Shown piece after piece: positions 1 to 9,524 of a stretch of DNA of 64,000 bases. A model generated the notes under the pieces. It saw only the letters and a program-made list of their open reading frames with translations. It was not told the DNA's origin and made no database searches. Source of the DNA: Microbispora sp. ZYX-F-249 (GTDB taxonomy: Bacteria > Actinomycetota > Actinomycetes > Streptosporangiales > Streptosporangiaceae); NCBI RefSeq assembly GCF_039649665.1, contig NZ_JBDJAW010000036.1, positions 16,190 through 80,189 of the forward strand, written 5' to 3'. Both the position numbers and the translations under genes were made by a program. Each line of letters begins with the position of its first letter. The stretch's first letter is position 1.

Positions 1-994
1 GCTGCGGGTCGATCCAGGCATCGAGGTCGAAGTCGGCGCCGAGGAAGCCGTGACGCAGCAGGAACGCCTTCTGGATCCGCAGCAGGTCCACCCGCTCCTC
101 GTCCAGAGTGGGGTGGAGCGTGCGGTGGAATCCCTCCCGGTAGGCCAGGAGGACGCCCTGCGCGCCGGATCCGGTCTCGGCCGCGAGCACCGCGCGTACG
201 CCGTCCGGATCGCCGGTCGCCCAGTCGGCCGCGCGCAGCGTCTCGACCAGGAACTCGACCACCAGCTCGGGGCGCGACCGCAGCAGGTCCTCGTGCACCG
301 TGATCGGCCGCGGGGTTCCGTTGTTGACCCTGGACCGCCGCCACGGCACCGCGTCCAGGTCGATGCCGACCACCGCGCCGCGGACGTGGGCGGCCTCCAG
401 CGCGGCGGCGCCCTTTACGTAGACCGCGTCGACCCGTCCGGCCGCCAGCTCGTCCAGCTCCCGGAACCGCGGCGCGGCGCGCTCGGCGCGGATGCGGCCC
501 GGGGGGACGACCGGGTCGAGCGGCACCTCGACGAACTCCACGTCGTCGAGCGTCAGACCGGCGAGCCCGAGCGCGCCCTTGAACCCGTGGAGGGCCATGG
601 CGCGCGCATGGCTGGTGTCCCTCGTGGCGGCCCAGCCGGGTACGGCGATCCGCGCACCCCGGAGGGCGGCCGGCGAGGTGATCGGCGAGTCCGGGCGGAC
701 GACGATCGACTGCCCCTCGTCGATCCAGGTGAGCCCGACCAAGCGGGTCCTGGCGCCCTCGGCCCGCGCCGCGATGGCGGGCACGTTGCCCCCTTCGCGG
801 ATCAGGCCGACGAGGTCGTGGTCGTAGTGGTGCCGGGCGATCTCCAGCGGGGCGTCCTGGAGGATGCCGACCTCGACGCCCAGGTCCGCGTACCGCGCGG
901 CCAGCCGGCCGGTCGCGTAGGCGAGCCCGCCGGCCGTCGGAACCGGACAGCGGGTGAACCAGACGGTGTCCACGGACTCGGCCGTCGCGGGCAT
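1..994 (-). CDS. DszB-like desulfinase / NMT1-type periplasmic-fold protein (partial)
   Basis: The minus-strand frame is open from ATG at 992-994 to the left edge, giving 331 visible residues; the C-terminus lies outside the window. It has no signal peptide. The start resembles 2'-hydroxybiphenyl-2-sulfinate desulfinase (DszB), an enzyme with a substrate-binding-protein fold that releases sulfite. The DszB catalytic residues (Cys27, His60, Arg70 in the known structure) appear conserved: Cys16 in the motif TRCPVP, His55/56 in RHHYDH and Arg66 before a GG pair. The SPIT...LRG..I.V stretch typical of this fold follows. An aggggcggag-type ribosome site precedes the ATG. The actual substrate is unknown; a sulfonate-family binding protein without a signal peptide is the alternative. 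The coordinates stop at the window edge, so the gene is incomplete. Confidence 0.75.
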   Translation of the reverse strand, partial: MPATAESVDTVWFTRCPVPTAGGLAYATGRLAARYADLGVEVGILQDAPLEIARHHYDHDLVGLIREGGNVPAIAARAEGARTRLVGLTWIDEGQSIVVRPDSPITSPAALRGARIAVPGWAATRDTSHARAMALHGFKGALGLAGLTLDDVEFVEVPLDPVVPPGRIRAERAAPRFRELDELAAGRVDAVYVKGAAALEAAHVRGAVVGIDLDAVPWRRSRVNNGTPRPITVHEDLLRSRPELVVEFLVETLRAADWATGDPDGVRAVLAAETGSGAQGVLLAYREGFHRTLHPTLDEERVDLLRIQKAFLLRHGFLGADFDLDAWIDPQ

Positions 995-1033
995 GCTCCG
1001 CCCCTTTCGCCGCCGTCTCTGTCGAGACGGGCG

Positions 1034-1058
1034 TATTCCTAGTAACTATGTAGGAATA
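1034..1058. promoter_or_regulatory. Inverted repeat upstream of the DszB-like gene
   Basis: TATTCCTA and TAGGAATA form perfect 8-base arms around a 9-base spacer, 40 bp upstream of the DszB-like start. The position and AT-richness suggest an operator overlapping the promoter. A related repeat lies at 39581-39604 before another minus-strand gene. Confidence 0.5.
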
Positions 1059-1163
1059 GTAGGAGAGGTCCGTGATCGGAGCAAGTGAGCGTTCAGTCCT
1101 GTGATGGGCGTCACGACCGCCGAATGCCGATGGCACTCGTCTTCCTCGGCATCGGCCGTAGTG

Positions 1164-3863
1164 CTACCCGACCGCTGTGACGTCGTGAGTCGAGGCGAAG
1201 AAGAGGGCGTGCAGGTTGGTCCGCAGGGTGTGGGCGTCGGGATGCCCGAGCTCCGTGAGGATGGAAAGGGCACGCAGCCAGGCTCGGTAGGCGGCCTCGT
1301 GCTCGCCCGCGGCGCGCTGCGTCGCACCGAGGCGGGTGAGGGTGTAGGCCTCTCCGTACCGTTCGCCGAGCTGCTGGAAGAGCGTGAGAGCCTCCTGATA
1401 GCTCGCGGCGGCTTGAGCGTGCCGGCCGAGGTGGTGCAGGGTCTGACCCAGGCTGTCCCAGGCGGCCGCCTGGCCGTAGCGGTCGCCGATTCGCACGTAC
1501 AGGGACAGGACCTCCTGACAGGCGGGCAGGGCCCGACCGTGATCGCCGAGCTGACCGTGCGCCCACCACATCCCCACCAGGGCGAAGGCCTGTCCGATCT
1601 GATGGCCGGCCGCGCGGAACAGGCGAAGCGCCTGCTCGGAGTGGCGCAGCGTGTCCGAGTAGCCGGCTTGCCGGGCGAACGCCAGGGCGAGGCTGAGATG
1701 AGTCCGGCCCCTGCCGGAGGATTCGGTCAGCTTCTCCCACTGGGACAGGGCGTGCCGGTAGTGGGTCAGGGTGTCGTCGCCGAGCCCCGAGGCGTTCGGG
1801 TCGTGGCGCCCGCGCTGGGTCAGGAAATCGGCCAGGGTCCACACCAGTTGCCAGGCGTGGGCGTCGAAGCCGGCCTCGGCCGCGTGCTGGACGGCACCGA
1901 CGACAACCGCGTGCTCGGCGGCGAACCATGCCAGCGCCTCATCGTGATCCAGGAGGGGGTGGACGGTCACCCCCGGCTGCGCCGGGACGAGGGAAAGCGG
2001 ATCGCGAGACGGGTTCAGCAGCAACGCCGCGCCGTGAGCGGTGTGCAGGTAGTGGTCGAACATCCGGTGCAGCGCCGCGTGCCGATCGGTGTCGCCGTCC
2101 CACCGCCGGGTCAGCTCGGCGGCGTACGCGCGCAGCAGATCATGCATGCCGTAGCGGCCCGGGGCCTGTTCGGTGAGCAGATGGGCGCGGGTCAGCTCGG
2201 CCAGCAGCCGCCGGGCCCGAGCCACCGGCACGCCGGCCAGACTGGCCGCGGCGGGCACCGTGACATCGGGGCCGGGATGCAGGCTCAGCAGCCGGAACAG
2301 CTCTGCCACCGGGGTGCCGAGGGTCCGGTAGCTCCAGGAGAACACCGCCCACAGATCGCCGCTGTCGCTCAGCGCGTCGGCCACGGCCGCGAGCGGGAAC
2401 GCCGGCCGGGTGGCGGCACGCGCCGCCACGACCGCCAGTGCCAGGGGCAGTCCCGCGCACGCGGCGACGATCTCCTCGACCGCCTGAGGCTCGGCCGCCA
2501 CCCGGCAGGCCCCGAGGCGGCCGGCGAGCAGCTGACGGGATTCGGTGGGCGTGAGCAGGTCCACGGTGAGCGGGCAGGCGCCTTCCATCGCGACCAGACC
2601 GGTCAGCTGCTCGCGGCTGGTCACCACCGCCGCGCAGCCGGACGAACCGGGCAACAGCGGCCGCACCTGCTCGGCGTCGCGTGCGTTGTCCAGCACTACC
2701 AGCACCCGTCGGTCGGCCAGCAGGCTGCGGTACAACGCCACCTGCGCGTCGAGCGCGGGCGGGATGTCGTCAGCCGGGACGCCAAGGGCGTGCAGGAACC
2801 CCCGAACCGCCTCGCCCGGCGTCATCACCGGCCCATTCGGGTCGAACCCGCGCAGATTGACATATAGCTGCCCATCCGGGAATCGAGCGGCGACCTGATG
2901 CGCCCAATGCACCGCCAGCGTCGTCTTGCCCACACCCGCGGTGCCCGACAGGAGGGGGATCGCGACCGCGCCCGCCGGAGCCGTGCCGTCGGCGGGCAGC
3001 AGCCGGTTCAGCGCATGGAGGACACTCGCCCGTCCGGTGAAACCGGGTACGTCCCCCGGCAACTGCCGCGGCACCGGTAAGCCCGGGCGCACCTCCACGT
3101 GCCCTCCGGCCGGCGGCGGGCCGAGGGCGGGGTCGGCGCGCAGGATCCGCTCGTTGAGAGCACGCAGCTCCGGCCCCGGCTCGATGCCGAGTTCCTCGAT
3201 CAGGAGGGCACGTGTGTCGCGGAAGACCTCCAGGGCCTCGGCTTGGCGGCCGGAGCGGTACAACGCCAGCATCCAGTAGCAACGCAGCCGCTCCCGATAC
3301 GGGTGAGCCGTGGCGAGCCGGCCCAGTTCTCCGATCAGCGCACTGTGCCGGCCCAGCTCCAGATCCACGCAGACGCTAAGTTCCTGGGCGCGCAGTTGTG
3401 CCTCCTCCAGCCGCCGGACCTCCTGCATCACGATTGCGACATCACTGGCATCCGCGTACGGCGTGCCCCGCCAGAGTTTCAACGCCTGCCGCAATGTGGC
3501 GCCGGCCGATTCGAGGTCCCCGCGGTCATAGGCGGCCTGCCCGCGGTCCACCAGATCCGCGAAACGCAGCGCGTCCACCTGGCCGGCTCCGACGATGATC
3601 GCGTACCCGGCCGCGCTGTGCACGATGTGCTCCTGCCCGGCGATCGAATGCCGCAGCCGATGCACATAGCCCTGGAGGTTCTTGCGCGCGCTGGCGGGCG
3701 GCTGTCCGTTCCACAGCGCCTCGATCAACGCCGGCACCTCCACCGGCTCCCCGGCCCTGCAGAGCAGCAATGTCAGCAGACGACGCCACTTCGCCGGCTC
3801 CACCGCCACGGCCACCCCGTCGCGACGGACCTCCAGCGGTCCGAGCACGCCGAATTCGATCAA
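1164..3863 (-). CDS. AfsR/SARP-family transcriptional regulator with NB-ARC and TPR domains
   Basis: This is a pathway regulator of about 899 residues. Domains in order: OmpR-type winged helix (about 1-85, starting with the typical EFGVLGPLEV), bacterial transcriptional activator domain BTAD (about 95-240), NB-ARC-type NTPase (about 280-560, P-loop GTAGVGKTTLA, later hydrophobic-LVVLDNARD) and a C-terminal tetratricopeptide region rich in LG.....G....A motifs. I chose the TTG at 3863 because the family begins at this point and an AGGGCGGGGG ribosome site precedes it; an in-frame TTG at 3911 would add 16 residues. AfsR-like proteins activate secondary metabolism or exoprotein genes by binding direct repeats with 11-bp spacing, and such repeats lie just upstream (3932-3964). 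It is divergent from the lectin gene. Confidence 0.9.
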   Translation of the reverse strand: MIEFGVLGPLEVRRDGVAVAVEPAKWRRLLTLLLCRAGEPVEVPALIEALWNGQPPASARKNLQGYVHRLRHSIAGQEHIVHSAAGYAIIVGAGQVDALRFADLVDRGQAAYDRGDLESAGATLRQALKLWRGTPYADASDVAIVMQEVRRLEEAQLRAQELSVCVDLELGRHSALIGELGRLATAHPYRERLRCYWMLALYRSGRQAEALEVFRDTRALLIEELGIEPGPELRALNERILRADPALGPPPAGGHVEVRPGLPVPRQLPGDVPGFTGRASVLHALNRLLPADGTAPAGAVAIPLLSGTAGVGKTTLAVHWAHQVAARFPDGQLYVNLRGFDPNGPVMTPGEAVRGFLHALGVPADDIPPALDAQVALYRSLLADRRVLVVLDNARDAEQVRPLLPGSSGCAAVVTSREQLTGLVAMEGACPLTVDLLTPTESRQLLAGRLGACRVAAEPQAVEEIVAACAGLPLALAVVAARAATRPAFPLAAVADALSDSGDLWAVFSWSYRTLGTPVAELFRLLSLHPGPDVTVPAAASLAGVPVARARRLLAELTRAHLLTEQAPGRYGMHDLLRAYAAELTRRWDGDTDRHAALHRMFDHYLHTAHGAALLLNPSRDPLSLVPAQPGVTVHPLLDHDEALAWFAAEHAVVVGAVQHAAEAGFDAHAWQLVWTLADFLTQRGRHDPNASGLGDDTLTHYRHALSQWEKLTESSGRGRTHLSLALAFARQAGYSDTLRHSEQALRLFRAAGHQIGQAFALVGMWWAHGQLGDHGRALPACQEVLSLYVRIGDRYGQAAAWDSLGQTLHHLGRHAQAAASYQEALTLFQQLGERYGEAYTLTRLGATQRAAGEHEAAYRAWLRALSILTELGHPDAHTLRTNLHALFFASTHDVTAVG

Positions 3864-3931
3864 CAGCCCCCGCCCTTCATCGCATGACAATTCGAATCTG
3901 ACGGCGATCAATCAAATCGTCAAGGAAGGAG

Positions 3932-3964
3932 ACAACCACCGCACAACCGCCGCACAACCGCCAC
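3932..3964. promoter_or_regulatory. Three tandem 11-bp repeats, candidate SARP operator
   Basis: ACAACCACCGC, ACAACCGCCGC and ACAACCGCCAC follow each other without gaps. SARP proteins bind direct repeats spaced by 11 bp or multiples of it, just upstream of the -10 element. A TACAGAAT stretch begins 13 bp after the array (3978-3985). The array sits between the SARP gene and the divergent lectin gene, so it could serve either promoter. Confidence 0.55.
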
Positions 3965-4091
3965 GGCTCACCATCGGTACAGAATAGGTAGCCGGCCGAT
4001 ACAGCCCTTGATCCGGGGAGGTACTCCGCGTGCCTGTTCCGTCCCGATCGTCGTTGCACCACACCTGAGGGAAACACCCCGACGGAAGGAT

Positions 4092-5135
4092 TCAGGCGTG
4101 CGCAAGTTCCTCCGCGTACTGACGACGCTCGTCGTCACGATCGCAGGTCTCTCCCTGCCGATGATCGCCGCTCAACCGGCGCAGGCCGCCGCCAGTGTCT
4201 GCTCCTCCAGGTACGGTTCCTATTGGAACCACCAGGACAAGGCGCACTGGTGGGCGGCGGCGGCAGCCGGCAGGGCGCAACAACACCGAATGCCCATCGA
4301 CCTTCAGGGGCCGTGGAAGGACGACGGCGTCCAGGCCCATATCTGGGACTGGTACGGCGGAGAAAGCCAGTACTGGTGCCTGCACAGGATAGAATTCGCC
4401 AACCAGTCGTACGCATTCCAGTTCAGAAACTATTACACCGGAAAATGTCTCGGTGTACCCGAGTTGGGTAACTACGTCGCCGTGCGGCAATACACCTGCA
4501 CCTCCGATGGTTACAGGCAGCGGTGGGTGCTGATGGGCCAAGGCCTCGTGAGCACACCTGACGGGATCAAGACCGGGCAGGCACTCCGTATGGACGATTC
4601 GAATTACTGTCTGGACGTCCGGGACGAGCAGACCGCGGCGGGGACGCCGCTTCAACTCTGGACATGCTCGAAAACTCCGAATCAGGTGTTCTACTGATTC
4701 CGGTAGAGCGAACTGCCCAGCCGTGAGAACGGCCCTTCGCGGCCCTGCCCGATGAGACGGGGAGAAGGCCGGGGGCTGGAAAGCAGGGGTCTCGGCGCAC
4801 ACCGGGACCCCTGCGCCATGTCCCGGCTCGGCCGGAGTTCGGATATCCGGTGGTATCACCATCCGCCGGCCTGCCGGCGGGAGCACGTGCGGTGACGTGC
4901 CCGAGTTGACGTGCGGGATCGCCGGCCGGGGGCCGTCCTCCAGCACCTCGACCGCGCCGAGCAGACCTCGCAGGCCGATCCGCTCGCGTTCGACGTCCGT
5001 CGGGTCGAACAGCCATTCGGCGATGGGCAGGGCGGCCGCCTCTTCTGCGAGGCCGCGCTCGGCCTCGATCATCTCCTCCTCGACTTCGATCTCGAGTTCG
5101 TGCAGGAATCCGTTCTCGTCGCTCGGAGCGGTCAT
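4092..5135 (-). CDS. Hypothetical acidic protein; 3' part antisense to the lectin gene
   Basis: ATG at 5135 follows a good GAGAGGA ribosome site. The first 75 codons look coding: a strongly acidic, helical stretch (HELEIEVEEEMIEAERGL) followed by IAEWLFDPTDVERERIGLRG. After about codon 80 the composition becomes proline- and arginine-rich, and the frame runs antisense through the whole lectin gene before stopping at 4092. Only the first part (about 4890-5135) is credible; the rest is probably a degraded tail or an accidental open frame in high-G+C DNA. No family recognised. Confidence 0.3.
   Translation of the reverse strand: MTAPSDENGFLHELEIEVEEEMIEAERGLAEEAAALPIAEWLFDPTDVERERIGLRGLLGAVEVLEDGPRPAIPHVNSGTSPHVLPPAGRRMVIPPDIRTPAEPGHGAGVPVCAETPAFQPPAFSPSHRAGPRRAVLTAGQFALPESVEHLIRSFRACPELKRRPRRGLLVPDVQTVIRIVHTECLPGLDPVRCAHEALAHQHPPLPVTIGGAGVLPHGDVVTQLGYTETFSGVIVSELECVRLVGEFYPVQAPVLAFSAVPVPDMGLDAVVLPRPLKVDGHSVLLRPAGCRRRPPVRLVLVVPIGTVPGGADTGGGLRRLSGDHRQGETCDRDDERRQYAEELAHA
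4098..4697 (+). CDS. Secreted ricin-type (RICIN/beta-trefoil) lectin-like protein
   Basis: The gene encodes 199 residues. GTG at 4098 was chosen because GGAAGGA lies 8 bases upstream and because it starts exactly at a Sec signal peptide (RKFLR..., hydrophobic core, AQPAQAAA cleavage region near residue 30). An earlier in-frame ATG at 4008 would bury the signal. The mature part carries the beta-trefoil hallmarks GKCLGV, RQRWVL, YCLDVRD and LQLWTC, i.e. QxW-type repeats with paired cysteines. It has no catalytic domain, so a carbohydrate-binding or wall-associated role is inferred. It lies divergent from the SARP gene and shares the intergenic repeat array. Confidence 0.8.
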   Translation: MRKFLRVLTTLVVTIAGLSLPMIAAQPAQAAASVCSSRYGSYWNHQDKAHWWAAAAAGRAQQHRMPIDLQGPWKDDGVQAHIWDWYGGESQYWCLHRIEFANQSYAFQFRNYYTGKCLGVPELGNYVAVRQYTCTSDGYRQRWVLMGQGLVSTPDGIKTGQALRMDDSNYCLDVRDEQTAAGTPLQLWTCSKTPNQVFY

Positions 5136-5252
5136 CGATCCTCTCTGTTCTGTTCTGTGCGGATGGCTCGGCCCGGGGACGCGACGACCGGGGCGGCCCG
5201 CGGGGCGGAGGAACCACGGTCATAGCGTGCGCACCCGTATGGATGGACTGGA

Positions 5253-6011
5253 CTATTCGCCGGTGGCGGCGCGGTCGAGCCAGTCGTGGTAGCGGATCGC
5301 GCCGAGCGCGGCGCCGTCGTCGACGGGCACCAGCGACCGCTCGCTCAGCTCGCTGCCGAAGTAGCGCGCGTGCTGGTCGGTGACCACCTCGCGGGGGTCG
5401 CCCCAGGCGGCCAGCGCCTGACGGAAGAACTCGTCCATCCGGAACTGCTCGGGGCCGGCGATCTCGACCCTGCCGTTCAGAGGCGACCCCACCGCGGTCC
5501 GGCCGACCGCCTCGGCGACGTCGTCGCCCGCGATGGGCTGGAAGAGCACGGGCGCGATGTGCACCATGCCGTCCACAGTGGCCTCGTCGGCGATGCCACG
5601 GGCGAACTCGAAGAACTGGGTCGAGTGCACGAGCGAGAACGGGACTCCCGATTTCTCGATCAGCTGCTCCTGCGCGATCTTCGCCGCGAAGTAGCCGTTG
5701 TCCGGCATCCGCTCGGTTCCCACGATCGACACCGCGACGTGGTGACCCACGCCCGCCGCCGCCTCGGCCGCGAGCAGGTTGCGCGTGGAGGTCTCGAAGA
5801 ACTCCAGCACCGCGGCCCGCTCGAACGACGGCGAGTTCGAGACGTCGACCACCACCTGCGCACCCGCCAGCACCTCGGCCAGTCCCTCGCCGGTCAGTGT
5901 GTTGACGCCGGTGTTCGGCGACGCCGCCACCGCCTCGTGCCCCTGCCTGCGCAGCGTGGTCACGAGCTTCGACCCGATCAGGCCGGTTCCGCCGACTACC
6001 GTGATCTTCAT
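5253..6011 (-). CDS. NAD(P)H-binding SDR/NmrA-like protein
   Basis: This is a 252-residue atypical short-chain dehydrogenase-like protein. The ATG at 6011 puts the Rossmann motif VVGGTGLIGSKLV at residues 4-16, as expected for the family; GAGAGG lies upstream. Later features are VVDVSNSP, SIVGTERMPDNGYFAAKIAQEQLI (YxxxK-like spacing) and a C-terminal substrate-binding part with a GPEQFRMDEF motif. Such proteins act as NADP sensors or as quinone or hydroxyl reductases in the cytosol; the substrate cannot be told. It stands alone on the minus strand. Confidence 0.85.
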   Translation of the reverse strand: MKITVVGGTGLIGSKLVTTLRRQGHEAVAASPNTGVNTLTGEGLAEVLAGAQVVVDVSNSPSFERAAVLEFFETSTRNLLAAEAAAGVGHHVAVSIVGTERMPDNGYFAAKIAQEQLIEKSGVPFSLVHSTQFFEFARGIADEATVDGMVHIAPVLFQPIAGDDVAEAVGRTAVGSPLNGRVEIAGPEQFRMDEFFRQALAAWGDPREVVTDQHARYFGSELSERSLVPVDDGAALGAIRYHDWLDRAATGE

Positions 6012-6221
6012 CGCGTTCCTCTCGGTCCGCCGGGCCGCACCGTCGCCGCCCGGTCGCCAGCTAAGACCGGACAGCCCTCGGGCTTGTGACGGCTGCCGTC
6101 GAATCGTTCTCCGACCGCTGATGGGTGCGGGTGGCTGCCGTCCGATCGTGACGGCGATCAGCACAACGCAGACGGCCGCGATCGCCCCGGCCACGCCGGC
6201 CTCGCCGGTCCAGGGCGTCGC

Positions 6222-6400
6222 GAGTGTTCGTCGTGCTGGTTCCGGCGAACGTCTACGCCGCGATCGAGGGCGTACCGCTGAACGGCGATCCGGCCACACC
6301 CTTGTGGCTCAGAATTCCGGAGCAGATTGTCTACATCACGATCGCTCTCTGGGCGACCAGGCCCGTCGGACCACCGAGGATCACCGCGCGGGGACGCCGG
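6222..6400 (+). pseudogene. Remnant of a DoxX-like membrane protein
   Basis: A plus-strand frame encodes VFVVLVPANVYAAIEG and then PLWLRIPEQIVYITIALWAT. This matches the end of small DoxX-like membrane proteins, where a PANxxxA segment precedes an LRxPxQ segment and the last helix. The N-terminal helices and a start codon are missing, and the frame runs into non-homologous sequence. Apart from this fragment I see no gene between 6012 and 6468. Confidence 0.5.
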
Positions 6401-6468
6401 CCCTGTGGCCCGCCCAAACGAGTGGCGAGTGAAAACGCCAGTGGCACGCCGTGAGGCAAGCTGATGAC

Positions 6469-7476
6469 GTGAGTGTCCATGTGCCTCCGGACGACGTCGG
6501 AGCCCCCCGGGCGCAGGCCGGCCCCAACCCGCAGCACCTGCTGACGACCCTGCTCGGTGAGTACCTCGACTCCTCGGACGCCGGCCTTCCGTCGATGGCG
6601 GTGGTCGCGATGCTCGGGGAGTTCGGCATCAGCGAGCCCAGCGCGCGGGCCGCGTTGTCCCGGCTGACCAAGCGTGGCCTGATAGCCGTGCGGGGATCCG
6701 GACGGCCGTCGGTGTACCACCTCACGCCACAGGCGATCGCCAGGCACCGTTCCCGGATGGATCACTTCCTGAGCTTCGGCGCGCGCCCGCCGCAGTGGAC
6801 CGGCGAGTGGGTGACCGTCTGCTTCTCGATCCCCCAGTCTCGGCAGGCACAGTCTCGGCAGGCACAGTCCGACAAGGCGGAGTCTCGCCCAGCAGAGTCC
6901 GGTCAGGCCCCACGGCACGCGGTCCGCAAGGCGTTGGGGGCGCTGGGGTTCGCGCGGCTGTACGACAGCGTGTGGATCCGGCCCGGATCCGACACCGGTC
7001 CGGTGACCCGGGCGCTGCACGACATCCTGGACGACGTCGACGGTGGTCGATGGTCGGTGATGCACACCCGGTTCGACGAGGAGACCGGCCCGCATGGCCC
7101 GGCCGCCGCCTACGATCTGGCCGGCCTCGCCTCTGCTTACGAGGCGTTCATCGCGGAGTATTCGGATCTGCGGGCGGCCGTCCGGAATGGGGAGATCGAC
7201 GCGAGCCGGGCGCTGGTGGCCCGGACCTCCGTCATGGATTCCTGGCGGAAGTTCCCGGACATCGATCCGAACCTTCCCGAGCATCTCCTACCGGCGCCAT
7301 GGCCCCGCCAGGCCGCCAGGGACCTCATGCTGGAGATCCATTCGGCTCTGGGCTCGCTCGCCGAGGCGCGGCTCATCCAGGTCGTGACGCCGTACTGGCC
7401 GGACGCCGCTTCCTGGATCACCCACTTCAACGCGTCGGAGAACTCCCTTTCGGCCCCGGCCGGCGGGGACGGCTGA
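6469..7476 (+). CDS. PaaX-family transcriptional regulator
   Basis: The protein has about 335 residues, longer than typical PaaX proteins of 270-300. The N-terminal winged helix (LLTTLLGEYL..., SEPSARAALSRLTKRGLIAV) is followed by the WTGEWVTVCFSIP segment, the central LGFARLYDSVWIRP segment and the C-terminal PaaX domain. PaaX proteins repress catabolic genes such as phenylacetate degradation and respond to acyl-CoA ligands. An insertion of five 5-residue repeats (6835-6909) sits in the loop between the first two domains. GTG at 6469 was preferred over 6451 because a GAGG lies upstream; neither start is strong. No catabolic operon adjoins it, so its target is unknown. Confidence 0.8.
   Translation: MSVHVPPDDVGAPRAQAGPNPQHLLTTLLGEYLDSSDAGLPSMAVVAMLGEFGISEPSARAALSRLTKRGLIAVRGSGRPSVYHLTPQAIARHRSRMDHFLSFGARPPQWTGEWVTVCFSIPQSRQAQSRQAQSDKAESRPAESGQAPRHAVRKALGALGFARLYDSVWIRPGSDTGPVTRALHDILDDVDGGRWSVMHTRFDEETGPHGPAAAYDLAGLASAYEAFIAEYSDLRAAVRNGEIDASRALVARTSVMDSWRKFPDIDPNLPEHLLPAPWPRQAARDLMLEIHSALGSLAEARLIQVVTPYWPDAASWITHFNASENSLSAPAGGDG
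6835..6909 (+). repeat. In-frame 15-bp minisatellite, five units, within paaX-like gene
   Basis: The first two units are identical (cagtctcggcaggca) and the next three are degenerate. They encode QSRQA, QSRQA, QSDKA, ESRPA and ESGQA. The array keeps the frame and lies in an interdomain loop. Confidence 0.9.
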
Positions 7477-7764
7477 AGAAACTTTCACGCACTCGCGCGA
7501 CCGCCCGGCCGCCGGAACGCGTCGCGCGACCGCCGCGGCGCGTCCGCTTCCGGCCGGCAGCCGGCCCACCGAGGGCCCTCGGAGTCTCCGGCAGGCCGGG
7601 CACTGTGACCTGCGCCGGAGCCGCCTCCACCCCGCTCCGTCCTCCCTGCTCGGGGCAGGGGAGCGGTCGCGACCATCCGAGGTCGACCTGCGCGCCCGGG
7701 CCCGAGTGCGTCAGGGGCGTGTCCTGTCCGCGGGGGCGCCGCTCGATGTGTCGCATGCGGTCGC

Positions 7765-7793
7765 TTGACACTTTTCGTGACCGTGTTGATATT
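7765..7793 (+). promoter_or_regulatory. Sigma-70-type promoter for the esterase-lectin gene
   Basis: A perfect TTGACA (7765-7770), a 17-bp spacer and GATATT (7788-7793) face the gene starting at 8000. This implies a leader of roughly 200 nt. The remainder of the 7477-7999 gap contains only G+C-rich sequence with a short palindrome (CCGAGGGCCCTCGG, 7569-7582); I see no other gene there. Confidence 0.6.
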
Positions 7794-7795
7794 AA

Positions 7796-9292
<1,497 letters not shown>

Positions 9293-9308
9293 CCCGCACC
9301 CGTGGCCC

Positions 9309-9335
9309 GCGGTGCGGAACACCACTCCGCACCGC
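9309..9335 (+). terminator. Hairpin downstream of the esterase-lectin gene
   Basis: GCGGTGCGGA and TCCGCACCGC form a perfect 10-bp stem with a 7-base loop, 17 bp after the stop codon. It has no U-tract, as is common for actinomycete terminators. Confidence 0.6.
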
Positions 9336-9524
9336 AGGTCACGACCCGGCAACCCGCACCCGCTGATCCATGGATGACACAGGCGCACGCCACGGATCCC
9401 CGCCGCGGCGTCGGGACGCTGTGGCCCGGCGCAAGGCCCCATCCGGACACCCCGCGAAACGTCAGGATGCCTGGCAGCTTCGGAGCACGGCTGATTGTCG
9501 GTGGGGCGATCTAGTGTCCCGGCC

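Noticed and set aside
50..1042. 330-codon plus-strand open frame
   Set aside because: It is antisense to the DszB-like gene, with Arg/Gly/Val-rich composition typical of high-G+C shadow frames and no recognisable domain.
1101..2867. 588-codon plus-strand open frame
   Set aside because: It is the shadow of the SARP regulator, which has clear domains on the other strand.
7564..7590. Short palindrome CCGAGGGCCCTCGG as a terminator of the PaaX gene
   Set aside because: It is too short and too far (93 bp) from the stop codon to call; noted with the promoter entry.
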